DNA of 64,000 nt from Verrucomicrobiota bacterium (GCA_030835305.1 JAURPJ010000038.1:28898-92897), one strand, 5' to 3'; shown: positions 15,929-25,471, numbered from the stretch's first letter. The notes: generated by a model not told the origin, from the letters alone. Translations and numbers: made by a program.

Positions 15929-16591
15929 CGGGAGCTCTTCCTTCTGCCCCAAAAATTTTGGGGTAGTTTTCAAGACATTGACATCGAGCCACATCTTCAC
16001 CCGGGCCAGTTTTTCCCGTGAATCGGTTTTCCTCGCAGCCGGACCGGTCACACTTTTCGCATTGAGACCGACCACTTCCAGGCCAACCGATTCCGCCAAG
16101 TAGACTGCTCGTTCGTTGTGAAATTTCTGCGAGATTAAAACCATTTTCTCCACTCCAAAGATCTCTTTGGCCCGCACCACTGAATCCAATGTCCGCAGTC
16201 CGGCGTAATCACAAACGATCTTGTCTTCAGGCACTCCCTCCGCGACCAAAGCATCTTTAATATCCTGTGGCTCATTGTAGTCATGGAAATGATTGTCACC
16301 TGAGACGATGAAGCACTTCACCTTTCCCGCATTCCACACGGCAACCGCCGCCTCGATACGATATTTGAAGTAGAGATTCTTCCGCCCTTGAAAGCTCTTG
16401 TTACAGCCAAAGACCAAAGCGACATTGGTCTCGGGAACATCGCTCGCATCTTCATAGAGCTTCCCCTCTGCCGCTTTCGAGGCAGCGTGATCCGCATAAA
16501 AAATCAAAGATCCGGAGAGCAGAATACCCGCCACTCCCAGCAAAAAGAGCCACTTCACCACCTTTAAAAAAACCTTGGCTTTCTTCATCAT
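15923..16591 (-). CDS. sanA: SanA-like DUF218/YdcF membrane protein
   Basis: The 222-residue protein has one N-terminal membrane segment (WLFLLGVAGILLSGSLIFYA, 14-33) and then the DUF218 fold: ALVFGCNKSFQGRKNLYFKYR, FIVSGDNHFHDYNEP, GLRTLDSVVRAKEIF and VLISQKFHNERAVYLAE. The end KTTPKFLGQKE is typical of SanA, which affects envelope permeability and vancomycin resistance at high temperature in enterobacteria; its biochemistry is unsettled. Its start overlaps the stop of the upstream SDR gene (ATGA), so it is co-translated with the L-fucose operon. The island border touches its stop codon but the C-terminus looks intact. Confidence 0.88.
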   Translation of the reverse strand: MMKKAKVFLKVVKWLFLLGVAGILLSGSLIFYADHAASKAAEGKLYEDASDVPETNVALVFGCNKSFQGRKNLYFKYRIEAAVAVWNAGKVKCFIVSGDNHFHDYNEPQDIKDALVAEGVPEDKIVCDYAGLRTLDSVVRAKEIFGVEKMVLISQKFHNERAVYLAESVGLEVVGLNAKSVTGPAARKTDSREKLARVKMWLDVNVLKTTPKFLGQKEELPL

Positions 16592-17370
16592 GACTTTCTG
16601 TCGTTCCGATAAGATCGATCCAGGTGCACATACCCTCCATCCGAATAGATAATCTGCCCGGTGGTATGGCTCGATTTGTCGGAAGCTAAAAAGACGACCG
16701 CATTCGCAATTTCTTCCGCACCTGTCATGCGCTGCCCCAGCGGGATGCGTTCACAAACTTCGGCAAGGTATCCAACGGGATCCTCTTTTCCTTGTGCCCA
16801 TGATTCATACATGGGCGTCAACACCTCAGCCGGGGCGACGGCATTCACACGAATTCCAAACTTCGCCAAATCGAGAGCCCACTCCCGCGTCAGCGCATTC
16901 ATCGCTCCCTTCGAAGCCGCGTAACCTGAAGTTTCCCCCTGCCCGGTCTCAGGAACCTTCGAGGTCACATTCACGATGAAGCCTTTTGCTTCAATCAGGG
17001 CATCCAGGGCATAATGAGTGAGCGCATAAACGTGCACGATGTTCCGCCGCAAAGACTGCACAAAATCATCCACTCCGCTGCGCAACGACACCCTGTCATT
17101 GACTCCGGCGTTATGAACCAGCCCGTCGATCCGACCGAAATTCTCAAGGGTCTCCAAGATGGCATTCCGGCATGCCTCGTCGGAAGTGAGTTCGGCTTCA
17201 ATTGCTCTCCCAGTCCCGAGCTTATCAATGAGTGTGCGCCCCTCTTCCTGCGTTCGTCCCACGATGACCGGAATGGCACCTTCGGCGGCAAATCCCTCGA
17301 CACACGCCGCACCAATCCCCCTTGAGCCGCCAGTCACAACGACCACTTTGTCTTTCAGTCCCAGATCCAT
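16588..17370 (-). CDS. SDR family dehydrogenase, probable L-fucose dehydrogenase
   Basis: The 260-residue protein is a classical short-chain dehydrogenase: NAD(P)-binding TGGSRGIGA (14-22), NAG motif in VHNAGVND, catalytic Ser in VNVTSKVP and YxxxK in GYAASKGAMNAL, and the end ASDKSSHTTGQIIYSDGG. SDRs are hard to assign alone. The operon also has L-fuconate dehydratase, a diketo-sugar hydrolase and a second SDR, so this one best fits oxidation of L-fucose to the lactone, the first step. It could instead oxidise another deoxy sugar. It starts 11 bases after the dehydratase gene. Confidence 0.85.
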   Translation of the reverse strand: MDLGLKDKVVVVTGGSRGIGAACVEGFAAEGAIPVIVGRTQEEGRTLIDKLGTGRAIEAELTSDEACRNAILETLENFGRIDGLVHNAGVNDRVSLRSGVDDFVQSLRRNIVHVYALTHYALDALIEAKGFIVNVTSKVPETGQGETSGYAASKGAMNALTREWALDLAKFGIRVNAVAPAEVLTPMYESWAQGKEDPVGYLAEVCERIPLGQRMTGAEEIANAVVFLASDKSSHTTGQIIYSDGGYVHLDRSYRNDRKS

Positions 17371-17381
17371 CGACCCGAAGT

Positions 17382-18713
17382 CTAGTCCGTTTCAAACTCA
17401 AAGTGAACCCCACACTTTGCCTCGGGCCGCCCGCGCCAAACATCTCCGACCGGAAAAGTATGATCTCTCAAAAACTCCTCCCGGAATTCCAGACCCCACC
17501 CCAGAGCTTCAGGAGTGACGTAATGCCCTCCTTTCATCCGGACCGGTTGTTCAACCGCATCCTGCAAAAAATCGATATACTCGACCAATTGCGTTTCCGA
17601 ATGCCCGCTCACCGCAATTTGATCCCACATTCCATAGTGCTGAATCATATTACAAAGGGCGATTCCACCTCCGTGCGGACAAACCGGCACGCCAAACTTC
17701 GCGGCCATCAAAATGATGGCCATGACATCGTTCACTCCGGCCACTCTCACGGCATCGATCTGGCAATATCCGATTGCTCCGCTCTTCAGCAGTTGCTTGA
17801 AAATCACAGGCGAAGCCGCGTGCTCGCCACAGGCAAACCGAAACGATTCTTCCCTGAAGCTTTCAGAAAGTTCAAGATACCCCAGAACATCATCCCGGGC
17901 GATCGGCTCCTCCACCCACTTCAGATCAAACGGTCCATAGTTCGAAACGTGCTTCTTCGCTTCCTCCACCCCCCAAAATTGATTGGCATCCACCATCAAC
18001 GATTGCTCGTCGCCAATCGCTTCCCGCATGAACCTGATCCGCGCCACGTCCTCGTAAGAATTCAAGCCCACCTTCACCTTGAAGGCGTCAAATCCTTGCT
18101 CCTGCAGTTTGCGAACCGTCGCCAAAATCGCCTCATCACTCAGCCCCAACCATCCGGCTGTGCAGTAGGCTTTCGGCCCGACATCGTTCATCTGCATCTC
18201 ACGGGACGCCTTTTTTTGGGCCGCCTTTTTCAGAATTCCCAACGCCTCTTCAGGAGTCAACGCATCCTTCAAATTCCTCCAGTCGATACAATGAACTACG
18301 AACTCCGGCTCAAGATCCACGAGCAGTTTCCAAAGCGGCTTCCCCTCGGACTTGGCCCACAAATCCCACATCGCATTAATGATCGCCCCACAAGCCATGC
18401 GAAAGACCCCGTCGTGCAACCAACGCAACTGGTGATGATCATTCAACCTCCGATACAGTTTCACCGGAGCCTCACAAAACTCCTCCAAAGTCGTGCCTAC
18501 CACCAAAGAGGCGAGGTCTTCGATTCCATAACCAATCCAGTCCGTTCCCGCCCCAACGGTGAAGACCACGGACACGCCTGTCAGCCCGCCGTCGGTTTCC
18601 AGATGCAGCACTGCGGACGAATAATCCGGAGCTTTATGAAAAGGATCCGAGCCCAACATCTCGTCCGAGGTCGGAACCCGAACATCGATCACTTTCGCAG
18701 AAGTAATTTTCAT
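17382..18713 (-). CDS. L-fuconate dehydratase (enolase superfamily)
   Basis: The 443-residue protein begins KITSAKVIDVRVPTSDEMLGSD and PDYSSAVLHLETDGGLTG, the fuconate dehydratase (FucD/ENOSF1) signature. Acid-base and metal residues are visible: the KxK in FDAFKVKVGL, Asp in LMVDANQFWG, Glu in KWVEEPIARDD and in FACGEHAAS, and His in VCPHGGGIALCNM. The enzyme removes water from L-fuconate to give 2-keto-3-deoxy-L-fuconate in the cytoplasm. Length is normal. It is four bases downstream of the FAH-family gene. A 517-codon frame on the opposite strand here is only an antisense shadow. Confidence 0.93.
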   Translation of the reverse strand: MKITSAKVIDVRVPTSDEMLGSDPFHKAPDYSSAVLHLETDGGLTGVSVVFTVGAGTDWIGYGIEDLASLVVGTTLEEFCEAPVKLYRRLNDHHQLRWLHDGVFRMACGAIINAMWDLWAKSEGKPLWKLLVDLEPEFVVHCIDWRNLKDALTPEEALGILKKAAQKKASREMQMNDVGPKAYCTAGWLGLSDEAILATVRKLQEQGFDAFKVKVGLNSYEDVARIRFMREAIGDEQSLMVDANQFWGVEEAKKHVSNYGPFDLKWVEEPIARDDVLGYLELSESFREESFRFACGEHAASPVIFKQLLKSGAIGYCQIDAVRVAGVNDVMAIILMAAKFGVPVCPHGGGIALCNMIQHYGMWDQIAVSGHSETQLVEYIDFLQDAVEQPVRMKGGHYVTPEALGWGLEFREEFLRDHTFPVGDVWRGRPEAKCGVHFEFETD

Positions 18714-18717
18714 GCCG

Positions 18718-19575
18718 CTAGCGTTCTTTCACTGCCACTTGTTTTTGGGAGCCCAAGCCATCGATTCCCAGCTCAACCACATCGCCTTCTTTCAAATAGA
18801 AGGGCGGATCAAAGCCAAGCCCAACTCCAGCCGGCGTTCCGGTCGAGATCACATCGCCCGGCAGCAGGGTCATGAAATTGCTGAGATAGCTGATCACTTG
18901 TTGGATGTTAAAAATAAAATCCGAGGTGTTTCCATCCTGTAACTTCTCGCCATTCAAACTTAACCAAAGCCCCAGATTATTGGGATCAGCGACCTCGTCA
19001 CTCGTCGCCAAATAGGGTCCAAATGGCGCGTAGGTATCAGCTGATTTCCCCTTCACCCACTGCCCTCCTTTCTCCAGCTGCCACTCGCGCTCCGAGTAAT
19101 CATTATGTACTCCATACCCGGCGACGTAATCCAAGGCCTCCTCTTCACTGACATACTTGGTCCGCTTTCCGATCACCACCGCCAACTCCACTTCCCAATC
19201 GGTCTTTTCGGAATCCCGTGGAATGACGATCTCATCATTCGGACCGGCCCAAGCGGTCGTCGCCTTAAAAAACACCACCGGCTCACTCGGTGGTTCCATC
19301 CCTGCCTCCTTGGCGTGCGAAGCATAGTTCAAGCCGATGCAGACAACCTTCGATGGGCGCGCCACCGCCGGAGCCAGCTTGACGTCACCAGCATTCACCC
19401 GAGGCAACGAATCCCCACGTTCTTGTAAAAACTTCTCCAGCCTCTCCAATCCATTGTTCTCAAAAAATGCCTCCCCCCAGTCCTCGCCAAATTCAGCGCA
19501 ATTCAGGATCTCGGTTTCAGTCGTAAAAATACCAGGCACGACCGTGCCGTTCTCGTAATATCGGGTCAGTTTCAT
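18718..19575 (-). CDS. FAH-family hydrolase, probable 2,4-diketo-3-deoxy-L-fuconate hydrolase
   Basis: The 285-residue protein has the fumarylacetoacetate hydrolase fold: VVCIGLNYASHAKEAGMEPP, DWEVELAVVIGKR with metal-binding acids, GVHNDYSEREWQ, WVKGKSADTYAPFGPYL and VISTGTPAGVGLGF. Close family members cleave 2,4-diketo-3-deoxy acids to pyruvate and lactate in L-fucose and L-rhamnose breakdown, and the neighbours support that reading over ureidoglycolate lyase. It is cytoplasmic and metal dependent. The gene lies 13 bases after the second SDR gene. Confidence 0.9.
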   Translation of the reverse strand: MKLTRYYENGTVVPGIFTTETEILNCAEFGEDWGEAFFENNGLERLEKFLQERGDSLPRVNAGDVKLAPAVARPSKVVCIGLNYASHAKEAGMEPPSEPVVFFKATTAWAGPNDEIVIPRDSEKTDWEVELAVVIGKRTKYVSEEEALDYVAGYGVHNDYSEREWQLEKGGQWVKGKSADTYAPFGPYLATSDEVADPNNLGLWLSLNGEKLQDGNTSDFIFNIQQVISYLSNFMTLLPGDVISTGTPAGVGLGFDPPFYLKEGDVVELGIDGLGSQKQVAVKER

Positions 19576-19588
19576 CAGTCTAAATTTT

Positions 19589-20338
19589 CTATCTCAACAA
19601 AGTCGCACCGCCATCGATATCATAAGCCGAGCCCGTAATGAAGGCGGCCTTATCCGAGCACAAAAACGCGGCTAGCTCCGCAACCTCGGACGGTTTCCCC
19701 ATTCGCCCGATCGGTTGATATTCGGAAAGCTTTTGGAACATTCCGGCCCGCTCCTCTTCGGGGTAGTTTTTCTCCAGGTAACCATCCACAAATGGCGTGT
19801 GAATCCGGGCCGGGCAAAGGCAGTTCGCTCGAATTCCTTCCGACAAATAGTCCCGGGCAACCGACAAGGTCATCGATAACGCCGCCCCTTTCGACATCGA
19901 ATAAGCGAAGCGTTCTTGAATCCCAACCTTGGCCGCCATCGATGCCATATTCACAATCGCTCCGCCCCCGGCTTCGATCATCTTCGGAATCGCAAAGTGA
20001 ATGCAGTGATAAATCCCCTTCACATTCACGCCATAAATCCGGTCCATTTCCTCGGGCGTGGTATCGCCAACTTTGCCGATCGAGGCAATCCCCGCACAAT
20101 TCACCAAAGCATCCACCTTTGCAATCTTCGCAAAAACCTCCCTCACCGAATCCGTCGACGACACATCACACGCGATGGATTCAGCACTGCCTCCGGCCTC
20201 CTCGATCAAAGCAACCGTCTCAGATCCGGCGGCCTCATCAAGATCGAGAATGACGAGATGACAACCATCTTCCGCCAGTCGCTGACAAATCGCCCTGCCA
20301 ATTCCTGACCCACCTCCGGTAACAACTGCATCTTCCAT
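19589..20338 (-). CDS. SDR family dehydrogenase, probable 2-keto-3-deoxy-L-fuconate dehydrogenase
   Basis: The 249-residue protein has TGGGSGIGRAICQRLAEDG (8-26), NCAGIASIG, VNMASMAAKVG and the YxxxK in FAYSMSKGAALSMT, ending FITGSAYDIDGGATL. This resembles the SDRs that oxidise 2-keto-3-deoxy-L-fuconate to the 2,4-diketo acid, the step before the hydrolase encoded next. It is the first gene of the five-gene minus-strand operon. The lactonase and mutarotase of the complete pathway are not in the window, so lactone opening may be spontaneous or encoded elsewhere. Confidence 0.85.
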   Translation of the reverse strand: MEDAVVTGGGSGIGRAICQRLAEDGCHLVILDLDEAAGSETVALIEEAGGSAESIACDVSSTDSVREVFAKIAKVDALVNCAGIASIGKVGDTTPEEMDRIYGVNVKGIYHCIHFAIPKMIEAGGGAIVNMASMAAKVGIQERFAYSMSKGAALSMTLSVARDYLSEGIRANCLCPARIHTPFVDGYLEKNYPEEERAGMFQKLSEYQPIGRMGKPSEVAELAAFLCSDKAAFITGSAYDIDGGATLLR

Positions 20339-20839
20339 GGTTTGTTTCTACCGGGAATAAGTGCCAAATCTCTTCCCCCGAAGCAAGCACACACCCCCCG
20401 CCACCCGGACAACCGTCGTCAAAAATTCGTTTTTGGGGCTACTCAAACGACAGCCACCTCCATCAAGAGCACCCCTACCGACTCCTTTCCCTCGAAAAGC
20501 CGGAAAGAATTCCTCAGCTACTTTCACTCTCCAAACTCAACTACGGCTTCAAGTTCTCCATCCCGGAGCAAGTTGTAAGTCCTACTCTAGGTCTTGGTTT
20601 TCGCATCATAATCGGTCTGCCAGAAATCATTGCCATGCGTGCTTTGGTCCACCACCTCGCCATTCACCTTGAGAACGAAGCCCTGGTGGGAACTTAAACC
20701 CGTGAAGGGGTTGGTCTCCAAATGCAGCAGTGCTAAAAAAGTCCGAAAAACGGATCCAGACGATAAACTGCTCATGTTCTCATGATTTCTTCTATTTCAT
20801 AAATTCGACTTTTTGAATATGGAGACTAAGTCAACGCAT
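20339..20839. other. Gene-poor stretch upstream of the fucose operon
   Basis: No complete gene is convincing here. A plus-strand frame around 20430-20695 reads protein-like (contains HLHQEHPYRLLSLEKPERIP) but has no start codon. A 62-codon minus-strand frame at 20587-20775 (contains GFVLKVNGEVVDQSTHGNDF) also looks like a gene scrap. Both are next to decayed arsR and istA relics, so the region is read as decayed DNA plus the operon promoter, whose boxes could not be identified. Confidence 0.4.
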
Positions 20840-21175
20840 ATGGCAAAAAAGAGACAGATATCGCCCAAGGCTCTCGCAAAACTTGGAGCAGTGTTCAAGG
20901 TCCTCGGAGACATAGGGAGGTTGGCTCTTGTACAGGAACTCAAGCAGGGGGGGAAACCCGTTGGCGAACTTTTTAAACTAACGGATTAGGGACAAGCGAC
21001 CGTTTCAAAAAGCCTCAAAATGATGAGCGAAGCTGGCTTGCTGGAGAGAAAGAAGGAGGGCGTGCGTGTTTTTTACCGGGTTGAAGACCGCCTCGTCTTT
21101 GACTTGTGCGAGCTGGTTTGTGGGAAACTGAATCGCGACCACAAAGTTCTGAGCGAAATCGAGTATTCCATTTGA
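20840..21175 (+). pseudogene. ArsR-family regulator interrupted by an amber codon
   Basis: The frame from ATG 20840 to TGA 21173 encodes 111 codons with one in-frame TAG at 20987 (codon 50). Before the stop is LGAVFKVLGDIGRLALVQEL, after it GQATVSKSLKMMSEAGLLERK, which together form the winged helix-turn-helix of an ArsR repressor. The stop falls directly before the recognition helix, so neither half should bind DNA. No metal-resistance genes are adjacent. TAG ends several intact genes nearby, so programmed read-through is unlikely. Confidence 0.8.
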
Positions 21176-21239
21176 GTCTCACCGGTCTGCCCCCCGGGGC
21201 TGGTGAATCCAAAAAAGAGGGGGCAGGACGATCAATCAC

Positions 21240-21713
21240 CTGCACAAAAAAGGCATCGCTCTAGGCTAAACTGATCACGAAGAACGGTCTCTTCTTGAGT
21301 TCTTCATCGAAGTTCACCAAAGCATGACCAAAACCCATTTGGGCTTCGTCCGGAGAATGAGACAAGGGCACAAAGACCTCCTGTTTTAAAAATTTCAGTT
21401 CCGCAACGGCCTCCTTCACCACGGTGTAGCCGCCATCAAAATTATGTTTTTCACGCAAACGATCCCAAATCATCTTTGCGCTGTGGCGCTGCTTGCAAGG
21501 CATATTCATGTCGGATTTTAAGACCTCCACAATCCAGTCATGGTTAGCATCAATCTTGGGTTCGGGCTTCTTGGGTCGCCGGTATCCGGGCGGAACCGAA
21601 TGAGCCAACATCTTTTGAATAGTTTCCTAGTGCAGATCCTCTTCCTTCATCACAGGACGCTTACTACGCTTCTCTATCAGTAGTTTTCGGCGCACTCACG
21701 CCCATTGTTCCAT
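21240..21713 (-). pseudogene. istA: IS21-family transposase IstA relic
   Basis: Reading the minus strand from ATG 21713, the frame gives an IstA N-terminal region with in-frame stops: RRKLLIEKRSKRPVMKEEDL, a TAG where Trp is expected, then KMLAHSVPPGYRR, QRHSAKMIWDRLREKH, GGYTVVKEAV and FVPLSHSPDEAQMGFG. A further TAG replaces Tyr before SDAFFVQ, and a TGA lies near the start. The rest of istA and all of istB are missing. Terminal repeats were not found. This is an old IS21 insertion that can no longer move. Confidence 0.85.
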
Positions 21714-21962
21714 GTCCATATACAGGTATCCTTTCTTGAATTCATAGCGCTTTTACCCAGACCCGAAAACCGTATCGCTTTTGCCATGGCCTTTACCGGA
21801 AAGATGGCGTTAGTCCATCTCGACTCTAAAAATGCATGAGGGCTACCCAATGAGGCTCATTTACACTAAAAATTGCTCTTTTCCCCTCCTCCAAAAAAAA
21901 TTTTGCAAGGTGGGCGAAATTGGTAGTATAGTAACAATCTTTCTTTCTCACGAAGCCACCGT

Positions 21963-24173
21963 ATGTCCTGTTCTCTTTTCAAACTCAACCCGCAGTCAGG
22001 CACGCAACCGTCGCGCTCATCCGCGTTGGCCATCGCAGGTGTTACTGTAGTTTTGCTAACCCCCTTTGCCTCCGCCAAAACCTGGGTGGATTCGACCGGG
22101 AATCCGCTGAACGGGGATTTCCTTGGCTTAAAGGACGGCAAGGTGGCCATTCGTCTGGAGGATGGAAAGACGAACCAGATTCCATTGCAGGCTCTTTCAA
22201 AGGTCGATCAGGAGTTCGCAAAGAAGCGCAGCTTTACCTATAAGGCCGAGCTAGTCGCCCTTGCGGTCAGGCGGATCAATGCAGCAGTCGAGAATGGGCT
22301 CAAGGAGCAGGATCTGAAATACAACGGCGGGCTTAACGACCACATGTTCCTCCGTCGTATCTACCTCGATCTGGCGGGGCGCATTCCCAACTACAAGGAG
22401 GCCAGGGATTTCCTCAACTCGCGCAGTCCGCAGAAGCGTCAGGAGCTGATCACGAAGCTCCTCAGCTCGGTTGACTACACCAGCCACAACTACAACTACT
22501 TCGCGGAACAATTGCGCATCCAGTCGCGCTTCCCCGGAACCGTCTTGCGCAACGACACTTTCATCTACTGGCTCAAGGAGCAGATTCAGACGAACCGTCC
22601 CTACGACGAGCTGGTGCGTGAACTGATTACCGCTGAAGGCCGCATTTGGGATAATCCCGCGGTGAGCTATCACCTCCGGGACAAGGACATGAAACTCGAT
22701 CATGTCGCCTTCATGGGAAAAGTGTTCCTCGGTACCGACATCACTTGCGCGCAGTGTCATGACGATCCCTTCAGCAACTGGACGCAGTACGAGTATTACG
22801 AGCTTGCGGCCTACCTCTCCGGTTTGGAGCACAAGGGACCCAAGCCCAAAAACACTGCCATCCCGAACCGAAAGCAGATCGAGCAGTATCTGGCCCAGAA
22901 GAACAATCTCGATCCCAGTAAGGAGGAGGATAAGGAAAAGCTCCGCAACTTAGTTCGCCGCTATGACCGTCCGCTGCGTGACATCGACCGAGCTGGCGAG
23001 TTCGTGGTCCACAGCGTAAAGGACCGCCCGATGCGTCTTCCCGCGACCTACCAATACGATGACGCCATGCCACAGGAGGTCGTTCCACCCCGTATTCTCT
23101 TTGGAAAAGAACAGGGTGCCGCGGTGGCCGCCCTCACTCCCCGCGAGCGCCTTGCCGCTTGGTTGACCTCCCGCGACAACAAGAAGTTTGCAATGAATAT
23201 CGCCAACCGGATGTGGGCCAAATTCATGGGCCGCGGGGTCTCCGAACCGCTCCACAACATCAACCCGCGCAAGGCTTACAATCCTGAACTCCTCAAGGTT
23301 CTCGCCGAGGAAATGCTAGTTCTCGATTTCGACCTCAAGGCCTTTGCTTGGGTCATCGTCAACACCAAGGCCTATAACCAGCTCGCCACCCGCACCAAAT
23401 CGTCCGAAGCGGATCCTTATTATTTCCAGGGACCCATCCTACGCCGCATGACCGCAGAACAGGTCTGGGATTCCATGATGACCCTCATGCTTGGGGACCC
23501 GAATCAATTCCGCCTCGAGTCCGGTGAGGAAGTTAACGAAGTGATGAACCTGGCCGGCCAGAGCCCTTCCTCGGTCGAAGCCTTCCTCGCTTCGCTGGAT
23601 GAATACAACAAGTTCCGTCCCGAAAACCTCATCGTGAACGCCGAGGGTGTTTCCATTCTCGAAGCCAAGTTGGCCCCTCAGGAAACGGCGGGGGCATTTG
23701 GCACAAACCTGACGAGGCCTCCCTTCAAAAAGATGGAAGGCAAGTCCGCTGAGGGAGCGATGGCCGAACTGATGAACCAGGCCAAGAAAAAGAAGATCCT
23801 CCTCGCCCGCGCCTCCGAGCTTCCACAGCCCTCCGACCCGGCTCACTTCCTAAGCCAATTTGGCCAGTCGCAACGCACCTTTGTCATCCGGGCGAGCTCG
23901 CTCGACGGGTCGGTGCCCCAGGTCATGGAGCTTATGAACGGTTACACCACCGAGATTCTCACCCAGCCGGGTTCCAAGATCTTTATGGACATGAAGAATC
24001 TCCGCTCGAACTTCGAGAAAGCAGATGTCGTCTTCATGAGCATTCTCAGTCGCCGCGCGGTCGGCAACGAACACAACCTCATCGACAAGGAGCTTCGCTC
24101 TGGAAGCGACGAGGTCTTTGCCGACCTCATCTGGGCCCTCCTCAACACTCCTGAGTTCCTCTTCGTCAAGTAA
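21963..24173 (+). CDS. DUF1549/DUF1553 protein with SHD1 domain
   Basis: The 736-residue protein has a signal-like hydrophobic stretch (ALAIAGVTVVLLTPFASA, 22-39), then an SHD1-type domain (KTWVDSTGNPLNGDFLGLKD, then LQALSKVDQEF). DUF1549 follows (LRRIYLDLAGRIPNYKEARD; ITCAQCHDDPF with a CxxCH haem-binding motif), then DUF1553 (RERLAAWLTSRDNKKFAMNI; GVSEPLHNINPRKAYNPELL). Such proteins are abundant in Planctomycetota and Verrucomicrobiota and nearly always sit beside a DUF1501 gene, as here. They are exported and thought to serve polysaccharide or sulfatase-linked catabolism, but no reaction is established. The next gene follows after 20 bases. Confidence 0.92.
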   Translation: MSCSLFKLNPQSGTQPSRSSALAIAGVTVVLLTPFASAKTWVDSTGNPLNGDFLGLKDGKVAIRLEDGKTNQIPLQALSKVDQEFAKKRSFTYKAELVALAVRRINAAVENGLKEQDLKYNGGLNDHMFLRRIYLDLAGRIPNYKEARDFLNSRSPQKRQELITKLLSSVDYTSHNYNYFAEQLRIQSRFPGTVLRNDTFIYWLKEQIQTNRPYDELVRELITAEGRIWDNPAVSYHLRDKDMKLDHVAFMGKVFLGTDITCAQCHDDPFSNWTQYEYYELAAYLSGLEHKGPKPKNTAIPNRKQIEQYLAQKNNLDPSKEEDKEKLRNLVRRYDRPLRDIDRAGEFVVHSVKDRPMRLPATYQYDDAMPQEVVPPRILFGKEQGAAVAALTPRERLAAWLTSRDNKKFAMNIANRMWAKFMGRGVSEPLHNINPRKAYNPELLKVLAEEMLVLDFDLKAFAWVIVNTKAYNQLATRTKSSEADPYYFQGPILRRMTAEQVWDSMMTLMLGDPNQFRLESGEEVNEVMNLAGQSPSSVEAFLASLDEYNKFRPENLIVNAEGVSILEAKLAPQETAGAFGTNLTRPPFKKMEGKSAEGAMAELMNQAKKKKILLARASELPQPSDPAHFLSQFGQSQRTFVIRASSLDGSVPQVMELMNGYTTEILTQPGSKIFMDMKNLRSNFEKADVVFMSILSRRAVGNEHNLIDKELRSGSDEVFADLIWALLNTPEFLFVK

Positions 24174-24193
24174 ACCTCCAACTCCGCCTCTCA

Positions 24194-25471
24194 ATGATAG
24201 ACACTTTTAAGAATTTCGACGACATCGACCGTCGCGACTTCCTCACCGGAACGGCCGCCGCCGCTCTCGGGGTAAGCATTCTTCCCAACCTTGCGGTTGG
24301 CGAAGAACAGGAAGTCATCAAGCCCGGCGCGCACGCCACAGCCAAGAACGTCATCTTCCTCTACATGGCGGGCGGAATGCCGCATGTGGACACCTTTGAT
24401 CCCAAGATTCCCAGCCATATCGCCGGGGGCTCCTCTCCGATCGCTACAAACGCGAGTGGACTTCAGATTGCCAGTCACCTCCCCAATATGGCCAAGCAGG
24501 CCGACAAGTTTGCGGTGGTGCGTTCCATGACCACCAAGACCGGTGATCATGCCGGCGGGAACTACCTCATGCACACCGGCTTCAGCCGGCAGCCCGGCCA
24601 AAGCCATCCGCAAATGGGATCATGGGCGCAGCACTTTCTCGGTCGCCGCAACAAGCTCATTCCAGACAGCATTGTCATCGGAGGCGGAAACCCCGGACCA
24701 GGATTCTTCCGTCCCGATCACAGTCCGCTTCCCATCGGCGACCCCAGCCGCGGCCTCAAGGATCTCGTTCCCAAGATCGATAAGAAGCGCTTCGAGCGCC
24801 GCATGAAGTACGCCAAGGCTTTTAGCGAGACCTTTGAGGAAGGGTTTCCACACGACGACGTACGCGCCTATGCGGATTTCTACGAGGAAACAGTCAAGCT
24901 CTTTGACGACAAGACCACCGAACTTTTCGACATCAACAAGGAGCCTGCCGAGATAAAGAGCCTTTATGGCAATTCCCGCTTTGGGCGGGGCTTGCTCCTC
25001 GCCCGTCGCCTCGTCGAAAACAACGTTCGCTACGTCGAGGTCCAGCTTGGTGGTTGGGACGGCCAGCACGGGAACTACAACGCCGGGGCAAACCGTGCCA
25101 GTGAGATGGACGGGCCGGTGGCGGCTTTGTTACAGGACCTTGAAGCCCGCGGACTCCTCAAGGAGACAATGGTCGTTCTCACCACCGAGTTCGGCAGGAC
25201 TCCAAAGATCAATCAACGTGGCGGACGCGATCACTTCCCGAAAGCGTTCTCGGTTATGCTTGCCGGCGGCGGGGTCAATGGGGGCCAGTATATTGGTGAA
25301 ACAGATGAGAATGCCAGCAGCATCAAGAGCGACCGCTTTGGGCCCAAGGATCTTCACACGACAATCGCCTATGCTCTCGGCCTACCAATCGACAAGCGGG
25401 TCCACCCGGGCGGCGGACGTCCCTTCTTCGTGGGTGACCGTGGCAAGGTTATCAAGCAAGCCTTTGCGTGA
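24194..25471 (+). CDS. DUF1501 protein, Tat-exported
   Basis: The 425-residue protein opens with a twin-arginine signal (DIDRRDFLTGTAAAALGVS) and then KNVIFLYMAGGMPHVDTFDPK, the hallmark of DUF1501, an alkaline-phosphatase/sulfatase-like fold. Metal-site blocks include TKTGDHAGGNYLMHTGF, VQLGGWDGQHGNYN and TTEFGRTPKINQRGGRDHFP. It forms the usual pair with the DUF1549/DUF1553 gene just upstream. The activity of DUF1501 proteins is not established; hydrolysis of phosphate or sulfate esters is a fold-based guess. Length is normal for the family. Confidence 0.93.
   Translation: MIDTFKNFDDIDRRDFLTGTAAAALGVSILPNLAVGEEQEVIKPGAHATAKNVIFLYMAGGMPHVDTFDPKIPSHIAGGSSPIATNASGLQIASHLPNMAKQADKFAVVRSMTTKTGDHAGGNYLMHTGFSRQPGQSHPQMGSWAQHFLGRRNKLIPDSIVIGGGNPGPGFFRPDHSPLPIGDPSRGLKDLVPKIDKKRFERRMKYAKAFSETFEEGFPHDDVRAYADFYEETVKLFDDKTTELFDINKEPAEIKSLYGNSRFGRGLLLARRLVENNVRYVEVQLGGWDGQHGNYNAGANRASEMDGPVAALLQDLEARGLLKETMVVLTTEFGRTPKINQRGGRDHFPKAFSVMLAGGGVNGGQYIGETDENASSIKSDRFGPKDLHTTIAYALGLPIDKRVHPGGGRPFFVGDRGKVIKQAFA

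Noticed and set aside
17322-18875. Plus-strand frame of 517 codons
   Set aside because: It lies opposite the L-fuconate dehydratase, whose catalytic residues are all visible; the plus-strand product matches nothing.
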